This document shows positions 7,067-15,412 of a DNA stretch of 33,431 nt, in pieces. This DNA is from CAZLQR01 sp964366455 (GTDB taxonomy: Bacteria > Patescibacteriota > Microgenomatia > UBA1406 > GWC2-37-13). Within the stretch, counting starts at the first letter, position 1; each line of letters starts with the position of its first letter. The translations under genes and the position numbers were made by a program. The DNA is taken from positions 1-33,431 of the forward strand of contig CAYISZ010000009.1 of assembly GCA_964366455.1 (NCBI GenBank), given 5' to 3'. The notes below the pieces were generated by a model. It saw only the letters and a program-made list of their open reading frames with translations. It searched no databases and had not been told where the DNA came from.

Positions 7067-7543
7067 ATGTACTACTATAGTCCTACACACGGAAAAGTAG
7101 ACTTGGCAACCCTACGCAACATTGTCTCTCGTTATATGTCTCAAGGAACCAAAGAGAACTATCAAATAATCGTTGGTACAGATTCGCAAAAAATAAAGTC
7201 TGGGGCAGGATATGACTTTGTATCCGCATTTGTTGTTCATCGAGTTGGACACGGTGGAATTTATTTCTGGCGCAGAGAACTTTATGATAAAACCGTTAGT
7301 CTTAAAGAGAGGATGTATCGTGAGGCTTTAATGTCACTTGAAGTCTCCGAGGGCTTTGTTGAGCTTCTACAAGTAAATGGAATATCTCGATTCAACATTC
7401 AGATTCATATCGATATTGGTAAAAATGGAGAGACGCGAGATCTTATTCAGGAAATCACTGGAATGATTCGTTCAAGTGGATACGAAGTGAAGATTAAGCC
7501 CGACTCTTTCGGCGCTAGCAAGGTCGCCGACCGCCATACTTAA
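7067..7543 (+). CDS. RNase H-like YkuK family protein (DUF458)
   Basis: This 158-residue protein matches the YkuK/DUF458 pattern along its length: an N-terminal IIVGTDSQ strand with an Asp (D39), FVSAFVVHRVGHGG, IQIHIDIGKNGETRDLI with two Asp-containing strands, and the C-terminal KPDSFGASKVADRHT. The family is predicted to have an RNase H-like fold with acidic metal-binding residues, but its biological role is not established. The gene is divergent from purA and ends 1 bp from the convergent permease gene, so no terminator fits between them. Confidence 0.88.
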   Translation: MYYYSPTHGKVDLATLRNIVSRYMSQGTKENYQIIVGTDSQKIKSGAGYDFVSAFVVHRVGHGGIYFWRRELYDKTVSLKERMYREALMSLEVSEGFVELLQVNGISRFNIQIHIDIGKNGETRDLIQEITGMIRSSGYEVKIKPDSFGASKVADRHT

Positions 7544-7544
7544 T

Positions 7545-8750
7545 TTACTCGCTTCTGATTGCGTCGATTGGAGATAGGTCAGCAGCACCTTTTGCTGGAA
7601 AAACTCCAAAGACTACTCCGATACCTGAGGAGATCCCAAGAGCCAGAGCAACTGTGGGCGCATCAACGTATGCAGGGAATACCTGCTGAACTGCTAGAAT
7701 AATCAGATACGAAAGCAGTAGCCCCATCAAACCTCCAAAAAGTGAAAGTATCACAGACTCAATCAAAAACTGATACAGAATGTCGTTTTTCCTTGCGCCC
7801 AGCGCTCGACGAACACCTATCTCCTTTGTCTTCTCAGTAACCGTGACATACATGATGTTCATTATTCCAATTCCTCCAACAACGAGTGATATTGCCGCAA
7901 TAGCAACAAGAGCAATGTTTAAGGTACCGAAAATTTGATTTAGGGCATCGAGAATTTGGGTAGGTTCAAAGACCGAGTATTCATCTTCTTTGTATCGTTT
8001 CAAGAGTACGTCATTTATGTCCACCTTAATATCTTCTACGTTTGTACCTGTTTTAAACTTGATAGCAAACACCACGAATTTTTTATCGGGGTTAAATACA
8101 TATGCGCTCCTGTAAGGAATGTAGACGAATGAATCGAGGTCCGGCCCACCAAATCCCCCACCTTGCGATTTTAGAACCCCCACAACTTTATACGAATTAC
8201 CTTGAATTTTAATTGAGTTGCCTACGGCAACTTCAGCCTTTCCAAACAATTTTTCAGCCAACTTTGGGCCTATAACAATACCTTTGGAACGCTTAAGCAC
8301 ATCGGCTTTTGTAAATAGTTCTCCATACTCAAGCTTTAAATTGAGAGCGGGGAAAATGTCCTCATTAGTAGCATATAGATCTCCAAACTCTTTATTTTTC
8401 CCATAGATAATCTCACTACTTGTTGAGAAGACTGGGGCTATCGCCTCTATTGTTCGGATTCGCTTTAAGTTGGCAAAGTCTTTCTCATCAAATCGTATTG
8501 AACCTACCGATGACCCCCCGGTTCTAAATTGACCATTCCGGATTACGGTTCCTGGAACAACTCTTAAGGTGTTGGATCCAAAACTCTCAAACTGTTGTTG
8601 AATATATTTTTTAAGACCTAGTCCTGCGGCAGTAAGAAGTACAACTGACATTACTCCAATTAAAATACCTAGCGATGTAAGAAAAGTTCTCCCTTTATTT
8701 CTGGAGAAATTAAACAATGCCGTTTTGACAAGAAAAATAAAATACTTCAT
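7545..8750 (-). CDS. ABC transporter permease, MacB/FtsX type
   Basis: This 401-residue protein has a MacB-type layout: an amphipathic N-terminus and helix 1 (about 18-43), a large extracytoplasmic domain (about 44-270), and three C-terminal helices (about 275-390). The segment KTKEIGVRRALGARKNDI between helices 2 and 3 is the typical coupling region of this family. With the ATPase and adaptor upstream it forms a tripartite MacAB-like system. These systems use mechanotransmission and act on substrates outside the membrane, such as peptides, lipoproteins or macrolides. No outer-membrane partner is present, as expected for an organism without a classical outer membrane. It overlaps the ATPase gene by ATGA. 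Confidence 0.92.
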   Translation of the reverse strand: MKYFIFLVKTALFNFSRNKGRTFLTSLGILIGVMSVVLLTAAGLGLKKYIQQQFESFGSNTLRVVPGTVIRNGQFRTGGSSVGSIRFDEKDFANLKRIRTIEAIAPVFSTSSEIIYGKNKEFGDLYATNEDIFPALNLKLEYGELFTKADVLKRSKGIVIGPKLAEKLFGKAEVAVGNSIKIQGNSYKVVGVLKSQGGGFGGPDLDSFVYIPYRSAYVFNPDKKFVVFAIKFKTGTNVEDIKVDINDVLLKRYKEDEYSVFEPTQILDALNQIFGTLNIALVAIAAISLVVGGIGIMNIMYVTVTEKTKEIGVRRALGARKNDILYQFLIESVILSLFGGLMGLLLSYLIILAVQQVFPAYVDAPTVALALGISSGIGVVFGVFPAKGAADLSPIDAIRSE

Positions 8751-9415
8751 ACAATCTTCCCGTCCACAATTCTAATCTGTCTTTTGGTTTTGGCAGCAAT
8801 ATCGGGTTCATGAGTAACGATGATCACAGTTATCTTTTCTTCTTTATTGAGCTCTTTAAGAAGCTTCATTATTTCCTCTCCTGTTTTAGTATCGAGATTT
8901 CCAGTAGGCTCGTCTGCCAAAATTAAGTCCGGCTCCATAATAAGAGCTCGCGCTATAGCGACTCTTTGTTGTTGCCCTCCAGAGATTTTATTTGGATATG
9001 ACTTTGCTTTTTCCTTCATTCCAAAACGCTCCAAAAGATAGAGCGCTTTTTCTCTTGGCTGGAATTTTAATTTTTTTCTTGCATAGATTGTAGGAAGAAG
9101 AATATTTTCAAGAACAGTTAGCTTATTTATCAGATTGAACTGTTGAAAGACAAACCCTACATATTCATTACGTAGTGTCGAGATTGCGTCGTCATCAAGC
9201 TTGGAAATATCCTTATCGTTAATAATGACCTTGCCGCTTGATGGTTTGTCTAAGAGTCCAATTATGTGCATTAATGTAGACTTCCCGCTTCCTGAAGGTC
9301 CGATTATTGAAGAAAATTCACCATCTTTAATGGTAAGGGAGACGTTTTTTAGAGCGGTAAACACCACCCCTTCATCAAGCTTATACTCCTTAGTGACACC
9401 ATCCAGCTTAATCAT
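8747..9415 (-). CDS. ABC transporter ATP-binding protein, MacB/LolD type
   Basis: This 222-residue ATPase has Walker A GPSGSGKST (39-47), Q-loop FQQFNLI, signature SGGQQQRVAIARAL, Walker B LILADEPTGNLD and the switch His in VTHEP. All catalytic motifs are intact. The start is set at the ATG at 9415, giving MIKLDGVTKEY, a usual start for the family. A TTG two codons upstream (9421) has a GGAGG Shine-Dalgarno sequence 6 nt before it and is a real alternative. The 5' end overlaps the adaptor gene. Order in the operon: GT-C protein, adaptor, ATPase, permease. Confidence 0.95.
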   Translation of the reverse strand: MIKLDGVTKEYKLDEGVVFTALKNVSLTIKDGEFSSIIGPSGSGKSTLMHIIGLLDKPSSGKVIINDKDISKLDDDAISTLRNEYVGFVFQQFNLINKLTVLENILLPTIYARKKLKFQPREKALYLLERFGMKEKAKSYPNKISGGQQQRVAIARALIMEPDLILADEPTGNLDTKTGEEIMKLLKELNKEEKITVIIVTHEPDIAAKTKRQIRIVDGKIV

Positions 9416-10472
9416 AGACAATGTCGCCCTCCACTAGTCCATCTAAAATCACAGTTGCAGTGTCTATCTCCTCGCCAATCTCCACATAGGTCTTAACATT
9501 CTTACCTTTAACCTTTTTATATACAAAGTGTTTACTTCCTTCAGTTTTTATGAAGGTCGTTGGTACTCCAAGTACATCTTGAATATCTTTTGTTACAAAC
9601 TCCACGTCTCCTGTCATCCCGAGTCTGTACTTGATATTTGCTTCTGGCGTTGCGACATCTCCCATACCTATCTTAACTTCGTATACTGTTCCAGTTTCAT
9701 CTTCCTTAGGTACGAATGCTATAGAGCTTACAGATGCGGCAACTTCGTCGTCGGGGTACGAATCAAAGGTAATGCGACCCGTCATTCCCTCATGCATTTT
9801 GACAACGTCGGTCTGATCAACTGCTCCTGAGAAATATAGAGTACTTGGATTAACAATTACGAACTCGGCTTGAGTTGGGGTAACGTTTATGCCTGCTTGC
9901 TTAGTTCCCACAGAAACCACAATTCCATCAATTGGAGAAATTAAGGTAGCGTAACGAAGCGCAATGTCTGATAGCTCAACATCAAGCACAGAACTGTTCA
10001 AATCAAACTGAGCTTTTTTAAATGCATCTATAGTATCCTGTCGAAGATATTTGTTTCCGGGTAATGCATTTGTGTTGGTGTCTAAAGAGTCGTTATCAAA
10101 GTCTAATCTTTCCTTATCGTAATCAATTAAATCTTTTTCTAACTGCTTTTTAAGTTGTCTTTGGTCTAGCGAAGCGACTGCTTGAAATTTTTTAACAGTG
10201 TCGCCTTCCTTTACGCCTACCCATGCTAAGCGCCCGGAGGACTGAAATCGAAGAATGGCCTTTTCCTGCGCATCAACATTACCGGAGAAAGATAGAGACT
10301 CCTGAAGCGTCTGCCTCTTAACTTTGTAAGAAAGTTCCTTTACATCAGATTTCTTTCCAGCCGTTTGGCTATATATTCCCCAACCACCAATAACTAAGAC
10401 TAATAGTATTAGCCACCAACGTTTCTTAAGGAATTTCAGAATTTTTTTAAATATATTGAGTATTTTTTTCAT
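9408..10472 (-). CDS. MacA/HlyD-type periplasmic adaptor subunit
   Basis: This is a 354-residue membrane-fusion protein. A very basic N-terminus precedes one membrane helix at about 18-36. Then come a first half-lipoyl segment (about 66-105, with GVKEGDTVKKFQAVASLD), a short alpha-hairpin region, a second lipoyl half (ISPIDGIVVSVGTKQAG), a beta-barrel and a membrane-proximal domain. The second lipoyl half and strand order match MacA. It would link the MacB-like permease to the envelope. It overlaps the GT-C gene upstream by ATGA and the ATPase downstream. Confidence 0.9.
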   Translation of the reverse strand: MKKILNIFKKILKFLKKRWWLILLVLVIGGWGIYSQTAGKKSDVKELSYKVKRQTLQESLSFSGNVDAQEKAILRFQSSGRLAWVGVKEGDTVKKFQAVASLDQRQLKKQLEKDLIDYDKERLDFDNDSLDTNTNALPGNKYLRQDTIDAFKKAQFDLNSSVLDVELSDIALRYATLISPIDGIVVSVGTKQAGINVTPTQAEFVIVNPSTLYFSGAVDQTDVVKMHEGMTGRITFDSYPDDEVAASVSSIAFVPKEDETGTVYEVKIGMGDVATPEANIKYRLGMTGDVEFVTKDIQDVLGVPTTFIKTEGSKHFVYKKVKGKNVKTYVEIGEEIDTATVILDGLVEGDIVYD

Positions 10473-11599
10473 AAAAAGGTACCCCAGTTTCCAATTGGCA
10501 TCGCACTACCTTGTATAAAGGTCCACGCGTAAAGGAAGATTGCAGGAATCACAATTATAAGGGATATTAACGTTTTTTTTGAGGTTAAAAATTTCTCAAA
10601 TACAATACAAGCAATTGGCCAAAGAGGTAAGGCGTATCGAGAGATGTCCCGGTGTTGAACAAAAATTAATCCTGCAAAAAAGACTAACGAGAAATAGAAA
10701 AGAGACTGTATTTTATGTTTGTAGGCATACACTACTGTTAGTGCGTATAGGCCAAAGTAGAACAACACATCTTCAAGCCAGTGAGTCCCTACCCACTTTG
10801 CTGTCGAATTAAAAACTGAATATGGGTAAGGCATCGGAACAACATAACTCGTGTGCCAGTAGGCAAAGAAGTCACCCATTTGTTGTTGGTAGATTAAGCA
10901 AACAGCACCTAGACCAGCAGGAATTAATAATGTCCATAGCCATGTCATTTCAAATTTTTTTACTTTTATGTATTGGTATGAGAAGGCCAGAAAATAAGAC
11001 GGAAATAAAAGTACTCCAGGTAATTTCGTCATCGTAGCTAATCCCCCAGCGATACCGGCGACTAAATAATTTTTCTTCTCGAAGAAAAATATTGAAACTA
11101 AAATAAGAAGCATGAATAAACTCTCTGGTGATCCAATCGATCGAACCACTAACAACCTAGGGAGCATCAAAAATACAAAAGTAAGCAATATTGGTCTAGC
11201 TGTAATCTGAAATTTTTTGACAAAATAGTAAAAAAACCACCCAAGTAGAACGGAACTAAATAATGTTGAGAATATCATCGACTTAATAAATCCCATTGCA
11301 AAAGCGAAAACAGCAATGGTTGCGGGATAAAGGGGAAGGTGAGCCGCGTAATACTTAGAAGACAACGGTATGTCGATATTAAGACTATCAATGAAGGTGG
11401 TGTTATACCATGTCTTGGCTGGAACTACATAAAGTAAACCGTCAAAATTTCTGTAAATAAAGCTTGTATCTGTGTTTGGAATATGGATTCCTAGAAAGCT
11501 GAGCTGTTGAATGAAAGGCAACCAGACGATCAAACTACTAAAAACCACGAAAAGAAGTATGTAGATATAGCTTTTATATTTACCGAAAAACCACTGCAT
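10469..11599 (-). CDS. polytopic GT-C glycosyltransferase-like protein
   Basis: This 376-residue protein has about 9-10 membrane helices. It resembles PIG-V/DUF2029-like mannosyltransferases in size and layout: a long first outer loop with an acidic NTDTSFIYRNFDG stretch, then HLPLYPAT, a MTKLPG loop and a late ISRYALPLWP segment like the RY-x-LP-x-(Y/W)-P signature of GT-C enzymes. Donor and acceptor are unknown. It is the first gene of the MacAB-like operon (ATGA overlap with the adaptor), an odd pairing that may tie export to glycosylation. It is transcribed divergently from the gene at 11619 through a shared promoter. Confidence 0.72.
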   Translation of the reverse strand: MQWFFGKYKSYIYILLFVVFSSLIVWLPFIQQLSFLGIHIPNTDTSFIYRNFDGLLYVVPAKTWYNTTFIDSLNIDIPLSSKYYAAHLPLYPATIAVFAFAMGFIKSMIFSTLFSSVLLGWFFYYFVKKFQITARPILLTFVFLMLPRLLVVRSIGSPESLFMLLILVSIFFFEKKNYLVAGIAGGLATMTKLPGVLLFPSYFLAFSYQYIKVKKFEMTWLWTLLIPAGLGAVCLIYQQQMGDFFAYWHTSYVVPMPYPYSVFNSTAKWVGTHWLEDVLFYFGLYALTVVYAYKHKIQSLFYFSLVFFAGLIFVQHRDISRYALPLWPIACIVFEKFLTSKKTLISLIIVIPAIFLYAWTFIQGSAMPIGNWGTFL

Positions 11600-11604
11600 G
11601 ATTC

Positions 11605-11612
11605 ATTATACT
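11605..11612. promoter_or_regulatory. bidirectional leaderless promoter, 11599 / 11619 pair
   Basis: The minus strand has TATAAT (11605-11610) 5 nt before the ATG at 11599. The plus strand has TATACT (11607-11612) 6 nt before the ATG at 11619. The -10 boxes overlap by 4 bp. Only 19 bp separate the two starts, and no -35 box is evident on either side. Confidence 0.6.
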
Positions 11613-11618
11613 ATGGTT

Positions 11619-13127
11619 ATGCTGAAGAGAATATATGCACTATTTGGAGGACGCAGGTGGTTGATTGCAGTCGTATTCTTATTCTCAGTTGGAGCTTTTC
11701 TTCGATTTTTTCAAATTTTAGAAACTACAACCTTTTTAGGAGATCAGGGTAGAGACGCTATCGTAATGCGCAATATTGCCACACTACAAGATCTTCCCGC
11801 GCTAGGTCCGATTACATCCGTAGGTAGTATTTATCTAGGACCGCTTTATTACTATATGATGGCTCCTTGGTTATGGCTTTCTGGTTTTAACCCTGTTGGG
11901 CCAGCTATAGGTATCGCTCTTATCACTTCGGTATGTCTAGTACTTCAGTACATAGCGGTCAAGGAAATGGTAAATAAGCAGACTGCACTTCTTTCAGTTG
12001 CCTTCTCTACGTTTTCGTGGGTTTTGGTTGAGTACGCAAGATTTTCTTGGAATCCCAATCTGCTTCCACAAACCACGCTTTTTGCGATTTATTCTCTCTA
12101 TAAAATTGTAAAAACAAAGCAGCTTAAATATTTTGTCATTCATGGAGCACTCCTTTCACTAGCCGTTCAACTCCATTATCTTGCAATTTTTCTTATTCCT
12201 GTGACGATAGTTGTCCTATTATTTAACGATCTTAATGACCTGCCTGCCGGCAGGCAGGGAAAAAGAGACCCTCTTTTATTACATATTGGGAATTCAGCAT
12301 TACTCGCATTTTCATTCTTGCTGCCATTCTCCCCATTTTTGCTCTTTGAAGTTATACATTCATTCCCAAACTTTAGAAGCATACTTCACTTCTCATCCAC
12401 TAATTCCGGCTCAAGCAATACGCCATTTCAAAACGAGCTAATGAACTCTCTACAAAATACACTCCAGTATGCAACGCAGGCGGGCTTTACAGAAGCGTGG
12501 GTGACTCTTGTTGGATTATTTATTCTTGGATTATATATTTACGCTTTGCGAAAAGGTGAAAAAATCTCCTACATTCTTGGGGCTCTCCTAGTAATGGTAA
12601 TTGGGGTCTCTTTTTATAGAGGTCCAAAGTACGCACATTATGTTGGAGGCGCATATCTCCTACTTTATATTTCAGCCAGTTATGCACTAATGAAACTTTG
12701 GCAATGGAATAAGTATTTTGGCTTGGCGTTAACAGTTTTGGTACTCGCAGTATTTATCAATCTCAATACGCAGAGGTATTATTTTTTTTATGAAAAGGAA
12801 CATCAGAATCAAATTGATAAGGCTTACCAAGTAGCTCGAGCGGTGGTAGAAATGAATCCTACTGAAAATTTTACGCTTACGGCCTCACCCGATGCATATT
12901 CAGACTATCCATATAGATATTTCTTGAAGGTGCTGAATAGAAATCCGATTTCTAAGGAGGCCGATTCATATGCCAAGACCGATAGCCTATTCGTCGTCTG
13001 TGAGACAAAATGTAACCCAATGAGCGACCCCCAGTGGGCAGTAGCGCACTTCAACCCAAAAGGGATAGAACAACAGATTGCGGTTGAGAAATACCCGTGG
13101 TATACGGTTTATAAGTTGACGCGATAA
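11619..13127 (+). CDS. GT-C glycosyltransferase-like protein, GRD subfamily
   Basis: This 502-residue polytopic protein has a first outer loop with GDQGRD (41-46), LGP (62-64) and SIYLGPLYYY. This is the same acidic-GRD / GP pattern as the proteins starting at 3588 and 20231. The late helices are followed by an outer soluble C-terminus (about 400-502). The start at 11619 is chosen over in-frame ATGs at 11598 and 11613 because TATACT ends 6 nt before it and the other ATGs lie upstream of or against that box. A 20-bp perfect palindrome inserts LPAGRQG in frame at about residue 207-213. It is followed 5 nt later by an ALG5-like gene, a likely source of its lipid-linked donor. Confidence 0.78.
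   Translation: MLKRIYALFGGRRWLIAVVFLFSVGAFLRFFQILETTTFLGDQGRDAIVMRNIATLQDLPALGPITSVGSIYLGPLYYYMMAPWLWLSGFNPVGPAIGIALITSVCLVLQYIAVKEMVNKQTALLSVAFSTFSWVLVEYARFSWNPNLLPQTTLFAIYSLYKIVKTKQLKYFVIHGALLSLAVQLHYLAIFLIPVTIVVLLFNDLNDLPAGRQGKRDPLLLHIGNSALLAFSFLLPFSPFLLFEVIHSFPNFRSILHFSSTNSGSSNTPFQNELMNSLQNTLQYATQAGFTEAWVTLVGLFILGLYIYALRKGEKISYILGALLVMVIGVSFYRGPKYAHYVGGAYLLLYISASYALMKLWQWNKYFGLALTVLVLAVFINLNTQRYYFFYEKEHQNQIDKAYQVARAVVEMNPTENFTLTASPDAYSDYPYRYFLKVLNRNPISKEADSYAKTDSLFVVCETKCNPMSDPQWAVAHFNPKGIEQQIAVEKYPWYTVYKLTR
12239..12258. repeat. coding palindromic element, LPAGRQ type
   Basis: The perfect 20-bp palindrome CCTGCCTGCCGGCAGGCAGG lies inside the gene at 11619 and is read as LPAGRQ. It falls in a hydrophilic loop between membrane helices (after FNDLND), where an insertion would be tolerated. 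Related elements are at 18762-18806 and 19042-19082. Confidence 0.85.
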
Positions 13128-13132
13128 TAATT

Positions 13133-13882
13133 ATGAAAATATCCTTAATTATTCCCTGCTACAACGAAGAGGCCAATATCCAAAAAGGGGTATTGGACCG
13201 TATTGCAAATTATGTTCAGGCACACCCAATTTTCTCAGAGGTTCTGATTGTAGATGATGGTTCCACCGACTCGACTAAATCATTGATAAAAAGAGACTAT
13301 CTGCCCAAATTTAAACAACTTAAATTGATAGAGAACAATCATCGAGGGAAAGCTTATGCTGTAATTGCTGGGATTAATAATGCAAAAGAACAGTACGTCG
13401 TATTTTCCGATATCGATCTCGCTACCCCACTAGAGGAATCTTTAAAGTTAATAGCGGAAATAAAAAATGGTTTTGATATAGTTATCGGTTCTCGTAGCTC
13501 TACAAGAAAAGGCGCACCATTTCTTCGTAAGGTAATGGCTGTAGGATTTATAGTTGTAAGAAATTTGGTGCTGGGACTTAAGAATATTCGCGATACTCAG
13601 TGTGGATTCAAACTTTTCAAAACAGATGTTGCTCTTAAAGTAATTCAAAGAATGAAACTTTTTGACCGGAAAGATGAGGTTAAGGGATCATCTGTTTCAG
13701 CTGCCTTTGATTTAGAGTTTCTTTTTCTAGCAAACAAAATGGGAAATTCTATCAAGGAGGTTCCTGTAACCTGGCGACACGTGGAAACAAAAAATGTGAC
13801 GTTTATTCACGACGTTATAGAAACTTTAAGAGACATTGCAAAGATAAAGTGGAATGACCTCATGGGTAAATATAATCGTTAG
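13133..13882 (+). CDS. polyprenyl-phosphate glycosyltransferase, ALG5-like GT2
   Basis: This 249-residue GT-A enzyme has IIPCYNEE at the N-terminus, VDDGSTD (40-46), RGKAYAVIAGI, the metal-binding FSDIDLATP (DID at 93-95) and DTQCGFKLF. RGKAYA and DTQCGFK are marks of the ALG5/dolichyl-phosphate beta-glucosyltransferase branch. It should transfer a nucleotide-activated hexose to polyprenyl phosphate on the cytoplasmic face. No C-terminal membrane helices are present, and attachment through amphipathic segments is likely. It lies 5 nt after a GT-C gene and shares its transcript. The sugar identity is inferred. Confidence 0.87.
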   Translation: MKISLIIPCYNEEANIQKGVLDRIANYVQAHPIFSEVLIVDDGSTDSTKSLIKRDYLPKFKQLKLIENNHRGKAYAVIAGINNAKEQYVVFSDIDLATPLEESLKLIAEIKNGFDIVIGSRSSTRKGAPFLRKVMAVGFIVVRNLVLGLKNIRDTQCGFKLFKTDVALKVIQRMKLFDRKDEVKGSSVSAAFDLEFLFLANKMGNSIKEVPVTWRHVETKNVTFIHDVIETLRDIAKIKWNDLMGKYNR

Positions 13883-13974
13883 TTTCTATTTCTTAGTTCT
13901 TATTTCTTAATCAAAACTCGAATAAGTTTATAAATTGTAAATTGAATAAAAATTAAAAACTTAAAACTAAAAAT
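13883..13974. repeat. inverted pair of heptamer arrays at a start-codon-less gene
   Basis: The left array has four 7-bp units (TTTCTAT, TTCTTAG, TTCTTAT, TTCTTAA at 13883-13910). The right array has units TAAAAAT, TAAAAAC, TTAAAAC, TAAAAAT (13947-13974), with two AAATTG-type units before it. The right array resembles the reverse complement of the left, so the region could form an imperfect AT-rich hairpin. It occupies the whole gap between the ALG5-like gene and the next glycosyltransferase and runs into the open frame of the latter. Confidence 0.6.
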
Positions 13975-14020
13975 TCAGACCTATTGGCCTTTACTACTTA
14001 TTCTCGCGGTAGTTGGGTTC

Positions 14021-15412
14021 TTGTTTACTTTCCGATTGGGTAGAGACTTATTGTGGGACTGGGATGAGTGCCTTTACGGACAGTACGTGAAGGAGATGAG
14101 TAGAACAGGACACTTTCTCACCAATATCTGGAATGGGTACATTGATCTGCAAAAACCTCCACTGTACTCATGGCTTCTTAGTATTCCTTCAATGTTCGGA
14201 AGAACAGAGTTTAATTTAAGACTATTGAATGTAGCTGGTGCACTAGCACTTCTTGGGAGTGTCTACGTATTCGCACATCAATATTTCTCCAGAAAAGTCG
14301 CGGTTCTTTCCTCGCTGATTCTTCTAACAGCAGAGGTGTTTGTAATCTACTCTATGAAATTGAGCACAGACATTCTCTATTCCTTATTTATTTTCTTAGG
14401 GGTCTGGGGATGGCTTTCATCAAAGAAAAAGGGTTACTGGTTGGGCGGTCTTTTCTTTGGACTCGCACTAATGACCAAAGGTCTTGGTGTAATTCAATTT
14501 TTAGGAGCCATTTTCCTTTCATTATTTATCAACTTCAGAAAAGAACAGTTTCTTAACTTTATCAAGATGTGTCTTATTGTTGGAGTGATGGCACTGCCTT
14601 GGCACATCACAGCTTATCTTGCATATGGTAATCACTTTCTTAAGGTATATATAGAGGACAATATAATTAAACGCTCCAAGTACCCAATCGAATTTCATAG
14701 GGAAAGGATCTGGTTCTATTTTGGATTACTTTACCGTGAACTTTCACCATGGCTCTTCGCTTTTGTTGTATTTCCAGTTCTCAAACTGAAAACGCTTATG
14801 AACTTCAAAAAGAACGAACTAGTCTACACTCTCCTTCTCTTAATCATCGTTCCTCTACTTGGAATAACCAGAGTTCAAACTCGCATTGCGTGGTATATTC
14901 TCCCCCTCTATCCATTCCTAGCAATTTATTTAGGATACTGTCTAAATCTACTTCTTGAACATATTCCTAAAAAAAACAAAGTTCTACGTTCTACGCTCTA
15001 CACTCTAATGGTAATTTTTATTACGTTTGATTCAGGCAGGTTAATTCTTAACGAGACGAAAATCTTTAAGCCTCAAAGAACTTTGGATGCAAAACAAGAG
15101 GTTCAACTTGCCGTAAGTAAACAGAAAGAATCCACGTTGAATTACTTAGTCCCGTTTGGAGAACGACAGGCAAAAGAAATTCTTCCAAAGGAAGAACAGA
15201 TAGATATGACTTGGGTTTACGGAGGTAACGGCTGCATGGTCTACTATGGAGATAAGAAGACTAACTATATATACGAGATAAAAACATTTGAACAGGCATT
15301 GAAGGTGGGTAATGGGTTGTTCCTCATCTCAAACCAAGATTCACAATACGCTGAAGATAAAAATATTCTTTTCAAGAATACCGAGTATATTCTATTCACA
15401 CAAAAACCATGA
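14021..15412 (+). CDS. ArnT/PMT-like GT39 glycosyltransferase, start codon unclear
   Basis: This is a polytopic protein of at least 463 residues with the classic GT39 first outer loop: WDWDECLYGQYVKEM, then QKPPLYSWL (Lys-Pro-Pro-Leu of ArnT-like enzymes), a MTKGLG loop, and RIAWYILPLYPFLA late in the protein. The only conventional in-frame start is the TTG at 14021, but this would cut off most of helix 1. The frame stays open back to 13946 (after a TGA at 13943-13945) and encodes a plausible first helix (TYWPLLLILAVVGFLF) with no ATG, GTG or TTG before it. The gene therefore uses a rare start (ATA or ATT), has lost its start, or contains a sequence error. A heptamer array is translated near residue 321-330. 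Confidence 0.75.
   Translation: MFTFRLGRDLLWDWDECLYGQYVKEMSRTGHFLTNIWNGYIDLQKPPLYSWLLSIPSMFGRTEFNLRLLNVAGALALLGSVYVFAHQYFSRKVAVLSSLILLTAEVFVIYSMKLSTDILYSLFIFLGVWGWLSSKKKGYWLGGLFFGLALMTKGLGVIQFLGAIFLSLFINFRKEQFLNFIKMCLIVGVMALPWHITAYLAYGNHFLKVYIEDNIIKRSKYPIEFHRERIWFYFGLLYRELSPWLFAFVVFPVLKLKTLMNFKKNELVYTLLLLIIVPLLGITRVQTRIAWYILPLYPFLAIYLGYCLNLLLEHIPKKNKVLRSTLYTLMVIFITFDSGRLILNETKIFKPQRTLDAKQEVQLAVSKQKESTLNYLVPFGERQAKEILPKEEQIDMTWVYGGNGCMVYYGDKKTNYIYEIKTFEQALKVGNGLFLISNQDSQYAEDKNILFKNTEYILFTQKP
14982..15009 (+). repeat. intragenic heptamer tandem array
   Basis: Four 7-bp units lie in a row: TTCTACG, TTCTACG, CTCTACA, CTCTAAT. They are translated in frame as part of VLRSTLYTL, in a loop before a membrane helix. 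The unit (C/T)TCTA(C/T)G is shared with the arrays at 18005, 19603 and 32306. Confidence 0.7.

Noticed and set aside
11598..11618. ATG at 11598 as the true start of the GT-C gene
   Set aside because: It lies on the divergent start codon and upstream of the -10 box; the ATG at 11619 fits the recurring 5-9 nt spacing.
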